Shown: positions 22,591 through 32,768 of the stretch, piece by piece | How the letters are laid out: every line of letters begins with the position of its first letter | Position numbering within the stretch: the first letter of the stretch is position 1 | Assembly (NCBI GenBank): GCA_947069175.1 | Contig: CAMTDV010000022.1 | Location: forward strand, 40,467,027 to 40,531,026 | Origin: Scalesia atractyloides | Taxonomy: Eukaryota; Streptophyta; Magnoliopsida; Asterales; Asteraceae | Direction: 5' to 3' | DNA: 64,000 nt | Made by a program: the position numbers and the translations under genes | Notes under the pieces: generated by a model | Seen by the model: the letters and a program-made list of their open reading frames with translations, nothing else | Databases searched by the model: none | What the model was told of the DNA's origin: nothing

Positions 22591-23371
22591 GGGATACAAG
22601 GAACAAGGCTGATCAGTGTTTTGCGATCACAAGAGTGGGACAAAGCTGCCGACGGCTGATTTCTTGAACTAGGGTTTTGTGCATTGAGAAGGAGCATGCA
22701 TGAGTTTGTATTTATAGGCGCAAGAGAACAAGGTTACGGTTGGGTTTGTGGCCGTGAGACTAGGGTGGGTTAGTTTGGGTTGATCATGTGGCCGATTAGT
22801 TTGAGTTGGTTTGGGTTTGAGTTTGGTCTTGCGGCCAATAGCTTTAATTTAAGGTTTTGGTTTGATCTTATGGCCGAAACATGTTTGGGCTGTTTTGGTT
22901 TGGTTTTGAACAAAATAGCTTTGCGGTCTTGGGCTTAATATCGCGGCCAAGGATTAGAGTGGTTTGGTTTGGGTTTGGTCTTGGCCGAATAGTTAGAGTT
23001 TTAAGTCTAGGTTTGATCGTTGTTTTCTTTTAGCCGAAGACTTGGGTTCAAGGTTTAAACTTTGTGAACTCCTAGAGTCACAATGAACCAAGGTTGGAAC
23101 GTGTCGCGGTTCGGTTTAGTTCGTGCACATATCAACTCTAATTATTCAATCACTAAAACAATCACACAACACACATCACGTATTCATTTAATTCGTACAC
23201 GTTCGTACACATAGCACGTAATTAGTTTGACAAGTATCACGTTTAAGTTATCCGAAAAACCTGGGATATCACATACAATATAGCACTTTTGACCCTTTTG
23301 ATTATCTAACTATTGCAAAACTGGCTGAAACTATGGTTTATCAAGTACCAACCGTCTCAAAAGTTCTAACA

Positions 23372-23738
23372 ATAATTCAGACTTAAAATTGAACTCAATC
23401 ATGTTGAAATCGATAAAATTTGGTCAGTTTGGAGATTGAATCATTTTGTACGAGTTTTGCATGAAAAAAACCTGATTAAACTTTTGTACGAATCAGTTAA
23501 AAAGTTCATACGGCAAGTGCAAGAAATTTGATATTTTCAATCAAATTCTTACCAAATTTCATCTGCACAAATATTTCACTCGTACAAAATGGTATGATTC
23601 ATATGAATGATGTTTTTATGAGAAAAATATCATTCGTATAAAAACTTGTTTCGTACGAAAGAACTTGTCCGCACAAAAATTTTATTAATCTGATCATTTT
23701 GATTTCGAGAAGTATGTTCTTAATTTTTCATAGGAAAA
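23372..23738 (+). other. Element A 5' leader, second part
   Basis: Continues the leader after solo LTR B. It contains decayed copies of the CGTACG palindrome (ttgtacgag, ttcgtacgaaag near 23650). It ends in a T-rich tract with tttttcatag just before the gag ATG. Confidence 0.7.
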
Positions 23739-26700
23739 ATGTCTGAAGAATTTTACAATGTGTTCACCACATCAGTCGTTACCATTGAAGCAGCACAAAA
23801 CATCAATTTGGAGAATGATGGGGACAATGACAAAACCTTCAAAGCTTATGAATCTAGAAGACTTTGATAATTGGAGTGAAAGGTTTACTAACTGGGTTCA
23901 AGCTAACCATTTTACTTGCTGATTTGCTATCGAGGCAAAATATATCGCACCAGTTGGTGAAAATGGGCTTGAAAAGACCCTTGCTCAATTATCTGATGTT
24001 GAACGGGAAAGGTTTATCAACGAAAAGAAAATGATGAATATTCTTCAACAATCGATTAAAGAAGACATCTTTGCTTTACTACAACATGATGATGATGCGC
24101 AATCTTTATGGAATGCTCTTCGACTCATATTTCAAGGTAGTCCTAAACTCCGCAAAAGCTAAAGGGCGTTATTAAGCAAAGAGTTCGATGTATTCACACT
24201 AATCAAAGGAGAAACGGTAAAGCAGCTGATTGAGCGATATTGTCATCTAGTGGTTCATATGAAGAGAATGGGAATTATAAAGACAAATGAAGAGCTTGTT
24301 GACAAGCTAGTTGATTCTTACCACAAGGTGAATGGTCGACTTACTTAACCCCTCTTAGAGAATGGAGTTGAATACAGAAATTTCTCGCTGCCTCGCTTTA
24401 TCAAAAGATTGGAAGTCATGAACTAGAGATGCAAAAGATGGCAAAAAACAAGATTGTTCAAGTGCAACAAGATGTTAATCTTTATTTCAAAAACAGTACT
24501 GCTGCTCAAATCCAAGCGCCAAAGATTCAAACTGCTTTCAGTGCATATAGTTCACCAAGCACGCCACCAATTCAGACAAATGGTTTCCAATCATTCCCAA
24601 CAGTTGATCCAAATACACCTTCAAGCCAATAATCGTCTTTTGGATCAAATCAACCTCAAAACAATCAAACTACTCCATTATCCAATGTAGTTTAAAGAGT
24701 TTTGCAATGTAGCATTGCCGTTGATTTTCAGAACGCACAAAATTTTGACAAAAAGACCGTAAAACAACATATGTCTCTACTTGCTTCAGTTCTTGAGTCA
24801 TATGACAGTCTTGTTGCTGGAAAGATCGGAAATTCTGAAATGACACATGAGGATTACGATCAAATTGATCCAGTTGAAATGGAGTTGATAGATATAAAAT
24901 GGTGTATGGCTTCAATCGTTCGATGTGCACAAAGATTTATGGAAATCACTGGAAAAGAAAATTTGGGAGGTTTGGATGGGAAACTTGGATTTGATAAATC
25001 TAAAGTTACTTGTTTCAAGTGTCAGGAGAAAGGTCACTTTAAAAGAGAATGTCCAAACCGAGAGGTTCAAGGAAATCATAATCATTTCGCTGATGACTAT
25101 TACAAAAGAGCGATCTACCACCAACCTCAACCAAGAACAAGAATTGTGCCGATTGAAGATAAGCAACCTAAAACTAAAGATAAGGCATTGGTTGTCACAC
25201 AAGAAGACAGAGGGTTTAATTGGAACAACTTTATTTCGAAAGGAGAAAGTTTGGCATTGGTGGCCGAAATTATTGAGGAACCGGAAGAAGAATCGGGGGC
25301 ATCCTTTGATGAAGGACCTGATTATGAGGTTATTACTATCATACTTCATCAGAGGAGGAGGAACTTTTGAATGGTCCATTCAAACATCTTTTGCCTAACG
25401 ATGTTTTAAAAACTTTTGCTAGATATTTCGCACCTAGCCAACCTTCAACAGATGAAGAGCAAAAGAAACCGGTTGAAGATGTCAAAGCTGATGAGAAAAA
25501 GGAATTGCTGAAAGAAGACATCATTAAAGCGTGCATGGCCAATGGCAATGAGGTAAACAAGTTATCATAGAATGAAAAATCTTGTTCAAAGTGTGAAGAA
25601 CCGTGTGGTGAGTGTCTTGTAAAGGACAAAAGATTTGCTGAATTGTAAAATTTAACAAACAATTTGTCAAGCGATTACAAATCCACAAAGGAAGCTTATG
25701 ACAAATTGAGTGCGCCTGTTAAACAATATAATAAAGCACTCAGAGATAATGATGCAACACCTATGATGCTTAAAGGAACAGTGATGGATAAACAAATGGC
25801 AATTAATATTCATCTAAACACTATTGCTGAGCTCAAAAGTGAGCTTGAGAAAATGAGAATTGAAACTGAACGAGTTAACAAATTGTTAATTAGTTATTCC
25901 ACAAGATCATACGTCACAGATCACATTTTACCAAAAATAAAAAATACTGAGGAATCTAAAAATGGTGAAACAAAAAGTGGTAGTTATGATCGAGTTCCTC
26001 CACCCATGTTGAACAGTCATGCATGCAAAAATCCATCTGGGGTGGAAAAGGCGCTAAATCTAAAATTGAAAACCGAACAGCTGCCTGTGGATGTCGATGT
26101 AACTTACACTAAAAATGATGGTGAATGTGACTCTGAAGTGGTAAATAACGTGGTTAAAAAGTTGTAAAAAATGAATCTTAAGTGTCTGAGCCTAAACAAT
26201 CTAAGAAGTCAAAGTCTGATGATATATCAGAAAATAGTTTAAATGATGATCCAAATGTCTTAGTTTATAAAATGTAAGGGTCTGATAAACTATTTTCGAA
26301 TGAGGACTTTCCAATCAAGAATGTGAAAAAGGATTATGTAGATAAAATGTTCAAGCTTATGGAGGTAAGTCATGACGATTTAGATAAACATGATGCATCT
26401 TTCTATTCTAAATCAAAAACTGACAACCGACCCTACTATAAAAAAATGGAGATTATCTGGAAAACAAACGAGCCGGTTGGGTTTCCAGAAGCAACATAAA
26501 ACCAACAGGTCTCAAAAATTGAACTTTACAAAGAAAATCAATTTTGTTTTTGGGACAACAATCGAGAAAGAAAAGGAGGTCATCGGAACTCAATCAAATG
26601 ATGATTTTCTTAAAGAAAAAGAGAAACAAAAACAGAAACAGGTTTTGGATACCTCTGTTCATAAGGACAGCATGACATGCTTTAAATGCAAGAAAGTTAG

Positions 26701-27127
26701 ACATATCGCACAATATTGTTCACAAGAAAGTTCAAAACCAGTTTCTTCTCCGAAAAAGTTCACCAAGGATGAAAAACAAAAAGCACCCATGTTCATGCCG
26801 AAACAAATTCTTAGAAGAAATATTGAATCTCATCAAAAGGTTAAACCAACTATTCAATCCCAATCTAAATTTGAAATTGGTGAAACATCACACAAAATTC
26901 AACAAAAAGATTCAAAATTTTATGTTAAAAGGGCTAAACCACAAACACAGAAATGGGTTGCTAAAATTGTTAAAACCAAATCATCCAAGGTTGAACACAA
27001 ACCTTCTGTTCCAAACAAAATTGAGCTTGAAAAGATTGAAAACAACAAAGTGGGTCCAAAATTTTATATTTTCAAACCCACCCAAGACCAAAACAGGCTT
27101 GGGTTTCTTTGTTTAAATAAGTTTTGA
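23739..27127 (+). pseudogene. Element A gag, broken
   Basis: The ATG at 23739 opens MSEEFYNVFTTSVVTIEAAQ. The copia gag domain follows in pieces (LQHDDDAQSLWNAL near 24090; LIERYCHLVVHMK near 24225). At 25012-25060 there is a CCHC knuckle (CFKCQEKGHFKREC). A long charged region follows (25367-26167). A second CCHC knuckle appears at about 26676-26720 (CFKCKKVRHIAQYC). The end is at 27127. Two knuckles about 1.65 kb apart and a gag of over 1000 codons are typical of Sirevirus-like gag with C-terminal extensions. Many stops and frameshifts are present. Gag forms the virus-like particle and binds RNA. Confidence 0.85.
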
Positions 27128-28912
27128 TAATCATGTGTGTAGGGGCTCCAATGTTCGATATTGTCAAAATGGATCATGGATAGTGGAGAGTCTCGCCACA
27201 TGACAGGAATGCTTGCGTTGCTCAATGATGTTAAAGCTATTCGTGGAGGATATGTAGGATTTGCTGGAACGCAGGGAGGTAGAATTGTCGGAGAAGGGAT
27301 TCTCTCGAACGGAGTTGTTTTGTTTGATAAAGTGAACTATATCGCCGAACTTGAGAACAATCTGCTTAGTATCTCGCAAATTTGTGACAAGAAGTTCACG
27401 ACCAATTTCAATGATAAAGAATGTCTAATCTTAAAACCCGGTTTCAGAATTCCAGAATAATGGATTTTGATGCGAGCTCCGAGAGGAAATGATTTATATG
27501 TTCTTGACATGAGAATCGCTTCTACCACGTCAAAGAAAGTTCAATGCTTTGTTTCTAAAGCTACCGAGAAAGAGTCAATTTTATGGCATAGAAAAATGGG
27601 GCACATTCATCTTCGAAATATGATTTTCTTGTGAATAACGACTTAGTGGAGGGTGTCAATTTGAAAAGTTTTTATCTATCAGAAGATTGTCTTAGCTGCA
27701 AAAAGGGGAAGCAGCATAAGAAATCACACCCGAGAAAGCTGTTGAATTCGATAAAGCTACCACTAGAAAGACTACACATGGATTCTTTGGGCCAGTCAAT
27801 GTCAAAAGTATTTATAGAGATCTATACTGTCTTGTCGTTACAGATGATTATTCTCGATTTTCATGGGTGTTCTTTCTTGAGAGTAAGGATGAAACATTTG
27901 AAACTCTTATGATCCTCTTCAGAAAACTCAAAATTTATATCACTTGCCCATTAAGAGAATTCGCAGTGATAATGGAACGGAGTTTAAGAATTAGAAGATG
28001 CAAGAGTTCTGCAATGAAAAGGGGATTCTTCATGAATTCAGTGCCCCCTATACTCCACAACAAAATGGAGTAGCTGAACGAAAGAATCGCACGCTTATAG
28101 AAACTGCTAGAAAATGTTAGCTGATTCGAAATTACCGATCAGTTTTTGGAGTGAAGCAGTAGCATCAGCATGCTATACCATAAATCGTGTGTTGACAATT
28201 AAGCCTCACAAAAAGATAGGTTTCGAGTTACTGAATCAACGAAAGCCTAACTTAGCATTTTTGCAACCTTTTGGATCACTGTGTACCATCTTGGACCCGG
28301 CTGGTAAATTTGGAGCCAAATCTTTGGAGGTTTCTTTGTTGGTTATGATACTCCTCAAAAACGTGTTTTCTTGTTGAGTTTAAACCAGGTAGTTCTTGCG
28401 CAGCATGTAGATTGTCAAAGATATTTAACGCCTACGCAGAAACCTGGGATCCGTGGCTGTTTAACTATGATGGATTGTGGGATTCGTTTGATCTACCAGA
28501 TGTGCCAACTGAAGAAGAACTTGTTATGTTATTTCAACAACATCAGTTATCTAATCAAGAACAAGTTCCTCGACCTTTGGTGATTTCTACATCATTACCA
28601 GTTACAACGTCTGATGTCGGTCAAAGCTATTCTGTTCAAAATCCGGTTCTTGCTCCAAATGTCAATGCTGCTGAATCATCTGCCCAGCCAAATGGAGACG
28701 CTGACTCTGATCGAGTACCAACTCTCAACGATAGAGGATCCAGTTCTGATGAAGGATCTGAACAGATTGAAAGCTTTCTGACACAACAGGTTGATCAGTC
28801 TAATGCTAGGAATAAATCTTCTTCATCTGTACCGGTTGTTGATGAAATTCTAACAAATTTGCAACCACAAGTAGATGTTCAAACTGAAGTGATACCAAGA
28901 ACACTTTCATAA
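27128..28912 (+). pseudogene. Element A protease and integrase, broken
   Basis: Protease is at 27161-27460: WIMDSGESRHMTG (catalytic DSG), then GGRIVGEGILSNGVVLFDKV and NNLLSISQICDKKF. The GAG-pre-integrase motif SILWHRKMGHIHLR is at about 27577, and CLSCKKGKQHKKSHPRKL at about 27690. The integrase core is split by frameshifts but keeps IRSDNGTEF near 27960 and TPQQNGVAERKNRTL near 28055. After it comes a Ser/Asp-rich linker (28412-28912) before RT. The Pol order protease-integrase-RT defines it as copia. Confidence 0.87.
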
Positions 28913-30533
28913 CATCTGTCAGAGAACATTATAGGAAGCTTACAATCTGGAGTGCAAACTCGCAATCAGATCAATAAAGATCTAAGCTGTTTTTATTCTC
29001 GTATTGCTCCACTTCAAGTTTGATTTTCTCATAGTTGTTTCTTTTCTCAGGTTGAACCGGGAAGCTGAAAAGACGCTTTAAAAGAAGAAAGTTGGGTGGA
29101 TGCAATGCAAGAGGAATTACTCCAATTCCAGAAACTTGGAGTCTGGACGCTTGTTGACCTGCCAGATCATCACAAAAAGATGGGTCTTCAAGTGCAATAG
29201 AGACGATCGAGGAGTTGTGGTGCGCACAAAGCTCGACTTGTGGTTCAAGGTTTTCATGAGCAAGAAGGAATAGACTATACTGAAGTCTATGCCTAGTTGC
29301 TCGTCTTGAAGTGATTCGTATATTCTTGGCCTTTGCCTCGTGTAAAGGGTTCAAGGTGTACCAATTAGATTTTAAATCTGCTTTCCTATACGGAAAAGTG
29401 AAAGAGGAGGCGTACGTCGGCCAACCACCGGGGTTCGTTGATCCAGTGCACAAAGATAAAGTCTACATTCTGAATAAAGCCTTATATAGTCTTCATCAAG
29501 CCCCGAGAGCTTGGTATGAAACATTATCGAGTCATCTTCTGGACAATGGCTTTATCAGGGGAACAGTAGATTTACCCTCTTCACAAAGGAAGTAGATGGG
29601 TATCTAATCATCGTATAGATATATGTGGATGATATTATCTTTGGATCGACAAATGATAAGCTGTGTTAAGACTTTGAAGAAGTCATGAAGCACAAATTTG
29701 AAATGAGCGCAATGGGGGAGATGAAATCTTTCTAGGACTTCAGGTTGATCAGTTGCCTGATGGTATTTTCATTCATCAGATGAAATATGTTCATGACATA
29801 TTCGAGAAATTCAATATGACAGGAGCTAAACCAGCATCTACCCCGTTAGCTCCAAATCACGGCATTTGTCCAGATTTTATTGGAGAAAAAGTTGATGAAA
29901 CTTTATATCGCTCCATGATTGGATCCTTGATGTATCTTACAGCTTCTTGACCAGATATCATGTATCCCACGTGCCTGTGCTCCCGTTATCAGTCTAATCC
30001 AAAAGAGTCACACCTGCTTGTCATCAAACGCATTATGAGATATTTGAAGGGTTTTCCAAGCACCGGCTTGTGCTACCCTAGACATGATGATTTTAATCTT
30101 GCAGGATACTCGGATTCTGATTTTGGATGCTGCAAATTGAATACAAAGTCTACAACGGCCGGCTGCCAGTTCTTCGGAACTCGTTTGGTAATGTGGCAGT
30201 GCAAGAAACAAACCGCAGTCGCTCTCTCTACTTGTGAGGCTGAATACGTTTCGGCATCCAGTTGTTGTGCTCAGATTCTCTAGATACAGCAACAGATGAG
30301 AGATTTCGGTTTGCAATTTCTTGATACGCCTATATATGTAGATAATCAGGCCGCGATCGATATCACTAAAAACTCATGCCAACACTCATGTACTAAACAT
30401 ATCGAGATTCGACACCACTTTATCCATGATTGCTACAGAAAAGTTGGTGCGAATTGAGAAAATCCACAATGATGACCAAAAAGCAGATTTTTTTACCAAA
30501 GCTTTTGATAAAACAAGTTTAAAATTTTGTTAA
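28913..30533 (+). pseudogene. Element A reverse transcriptase and RNase H, broken
   Basis: RT fragments are: ESWVDAMQEELLQF near 29090, VYQLDFKSAFLYGKVKEEAY at about 29356, KALYSLHQAPRAWYE near 29478, and the IYVDDIIFGS catalytic box near 29620 (Asp-Asp intact, with a stop just before it). KYVHDIFEKFNMTGAKPAST is at about 29783. RNase H follows: GYSDSDFGCC near 30105, STCEAEYVSAS near 30229, and a frame continuing to the TAA at 30531-30533. At least six interruptions. RT copies the RNA to DNA and RNase H removes the template. Confidence 0.88.
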
Positions 30534-32195
30534 AGCTAAATGGTTTAAAAAATATGATCTCATGGGATGTGTTTGAGGTTGAGTTTGAGGATGATGACGA
30601 CTTAATGTGAATTTGTCATCGGTTAAACGCTTTCTGTACATTCTTTCTTATAACTTCTTAAAAAAATCCAAAAATTTGTTTTTGATTTTAGGGGGACAAT
30701 GTTTGAGGAAACTACAAAAACATTAAAAAAGGGGCAAAAAGAGTTTTGCGTAAAAAGAGTGATCATGGTAAATAAAAATGATAGCCACAATATGCTAAAG
30801 AATTGTATTGGTTTTTTAAAAGTAATTAAGCAAGTCTTACTATGGATATGCCAATAGACTTCACTGGTTCAGTAAACTGTATTCTAGATATAAACCTAAA
30901 AAACAAAACTGATTAACTTGTGGTTAACATCTCTCGGATATATGGACTTAGTACTCCGAAATTTCGTTTGAGAGAATGCAAGATTCTGCAATACTAGGTC
31001 TTTATATTTGATTGATATCTGGGGTATTATTCGAGTTCTTCTGATTTTGCAGAAGCAATGGCCTAGAACTCATATAATATTTTCGCATTATTTCCCCAAA
31101 AGCTGCATGAAAATATGGTGATATCTTAAGCAATTATGACATTTGCAGTACAAAAGATTCCTTGATGGAACACCAGCTAAAGACGAGCCTTCATCTCTTT
31201 GTTTGTACGGTAGTACTAACCTGAGCTCTCAAGGTCTTGCATTCACCCTATATACAGATATCAATTCGATATATTCACCTGTAAAATGACATTCTGGGAA
31301 TCTCGATACGGGAGTATATTCTGAGTTGGGAAACATAGTTATTTCATGTTTCTAATAATACAATAACATATCTTGAAACAACTGAGAAACGAGAAGAGGT
31401 TTAAATGGACAAATATATTGGCAATCTAGGTAAATTTGTTTAAAAGCTTAAAGGGTGTTTCTAGATCAATGGTACTGATGACTTATATATATATGCTTGA
31501 AATTTATCCTCTAAAAACACAAAATTCATAAAAAAATTTATTATTCTTTGAAAAATATCTCAAAACTCAAAAAGATTTTTAGTTTTCTTAGCTTGATAGT
31601 TTTATTTTTGTTTACCGATGATAAAAACATTGACAGTTGGATTCATAGCAACATCTTGTTGAGGAAAATTTGAAATCATGGATTGGGAGCTAATTTTTAG
31701 CAAAAACTTTTACCTGAATGTCAAGAAAGTTCATTAATTTGAAACTTTACATGTTAAAATAAACATGTTGGTCAAACATGGTTAACCAAGGTCATTAATT
31801 TGGACTTGGAAGGCAAATTCGATAAGTAGGGTTATTAACTTGGACTTGGTTAGTCAAGTGGATTTGCGAAACAATAAAATTACTAAAAAATGAAAAATAC
31901 AAAAATAAAATTGAAAAGTTTAAAGACTTTTAGTTTTGATTAACACTAAATAGAAATTCATACGGAGATATTCATTTCAGTTCGAAACAGAGTAAATTTT
32001 GTGCGATTCAAGATGTTTCGTACGAAACAAGTCTAGTATAAATACTCTTTGTTTCGCACAGAAATGAGTTTACTATTTTCTCTGCACTGTTGAGCGATTA
32101 GAGAACTTTTGTTCGAATTGATTCTAAAATCTTCATTTCTTGGATATTTTTGCTTGTGATTTACATTGTTGAGGTTGATTGGCACACCTCTATCA
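30534..32195 (+). other. Element A noncoding region between RNase H and accessory ORF
   Basis: No coding region that I can support over ~1.66 kb. It is unexpectedly similar to 58627-60026 of element I, with shared phrases such as tctcggatatatggacttag and ctaacct-agctctcaaggtc, and in outline to the 3' region of G. Conserved noncoding motifs are known in Sireviruses. Its end carries CGTACG-type palindromes (from about 31960) and the block gaggttgattggcacacctc at about 32171-32190. Confidence 0.75.
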
Positions 32196-32768
32196 ATGGG
32201 AAAAGGTAATTTGGACAAAATCACGTTGTTATCATGTCAAAATTTGTACGAATCGGACTAAAACTTAGATCTAGGGAAATTGGACCGGTAAAACTTAAAA
32301 TTGATCACAAAAATGTTAAAATCAGCTCTAATAACCTGAAAATCGTCTATCATTTTGTTAAAGTCAACAAGTTTTAGGTTCGGGTTGTACTTGGACATTT
32401 TGGGACGATGATGGGTTTTTGTACGAAGGAATTGTCTCGCATGAAAATTTTGTTTTAACAATTGAAGGTTGTTTGGTACGAAAAAATATTTTCATACGGA
32501 GAACTTTTAAAAGTTGTTCAAAGTTGAATTGATAAGTAATTTGTATGAAAATAGTTGTTTCATATGAAATAAAGTTTGAAAACAAAATGTTCAATGGGCA
32601 AAGTATTTCGTACGAAGATAATGATCCGTATGAATAAAAGTTAGTTCAAAATTTTCAATTTTTGATAAGTATGTGTTTCATACGAAATAGATGTTTTGTA
32701 CGAATCATTGAAGGAAACTTTGAATGTTTAAAATTTTTCTAACGGTTGGTTGTTATTTGTATGTACAG
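32196..32768 (+). other. Element A candidate first exon and intron of accessory ORF
   Basis: The ATG at 32196 gives Met-Gly-Lys, followed by a GT donor at 32206 (aaaag/gtaatt). The acceptor gtatgtacag ends at 32768, and the accessory ORF is open from there. By analogy with element I the first exon should be nine bases; here an extra A makes ten and breaks the frame, which I read as decay. The 563-bp segment has several CGTACG-type palindromes. Splicing is inference. Confidence 0.45.

Larger units (their letters stand above)
12538..23273 (-). mobile_element. Element C: Tekay-type chromovirus (Ty3/gypsy), near complete
   Basis: LTRs at 20036-23273 (5') and 12538-14025 (3') on the minus strand, TG...CA, with target duplication tacaa at 12533-12537 and 23274-23278. 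The primer site is initiator-Met. Gag with zinc knuckles, protease, RT, RNase H, integrase and a C-terminal chromodomain lie in chromovirus order. There is an additional two-part ORF between the 5' LTR and gag. The LTRs differ at only about eleven sites that I counted by eye over the shared ~1.45 kb, so the insertion is recent compared with its hosts. Damage is limited to a few frameshifts and one clear nonsense codon. The 3' LTR has lost ~1.77 kb. Confidence 0.93.
20036..23273 (-). repeat. Element C 5' LTR, full length
   Basis: 3238 bp, ending in tgtaacaccctc and gggatatcaca (plus-strand view). It contains the palindrome array at 20452-20622 and a 1.77-kb segment (20819-22590) missing from the 3' LTR. 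Several short plus- and minus-strand ORFs inside (for example 21154-21384 and 22327-22697) show no family features. Confidence 0.93.
12178..23371 (-). mobile_element. Solo LTR B (copia), split by Tekay element C
   Basis: The left part, 12178-12537, begins tgtgagtccc; the right part, 23279-23371, ends gttctaaca. Together they make one ~453-bp LTR on the minus strand, starting TGTTAGAACTTTTGAG. The flanks are ataa on both sides (12174-12177, 23372-23375), one base short of a clear 5-bp duplication. The two leader halves of element A line up with the intact leader of element I once B is removed. B is the same family as the split LTR of element H (41432-51688, ~458 bp). Confidence 0.82.

Noticed and set aside
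21154..22697. Several 70-95 residue ORFs in the long Tekay LTR segment, as host genes
   Set aside because: They lie inside an LTR, show no domain or codon pattern, and occur on both strands.
24912..25379. 155-residue minus ORF across the gag of A
   Set aside because: It is antisense to the gag frame with the CCHC knuckle, and has no motif.
28971..29453. 160-residue minus ORF in the RT region of A
   Set aside because: The plus strand carries the recognised RT motifs; this is a shadow.
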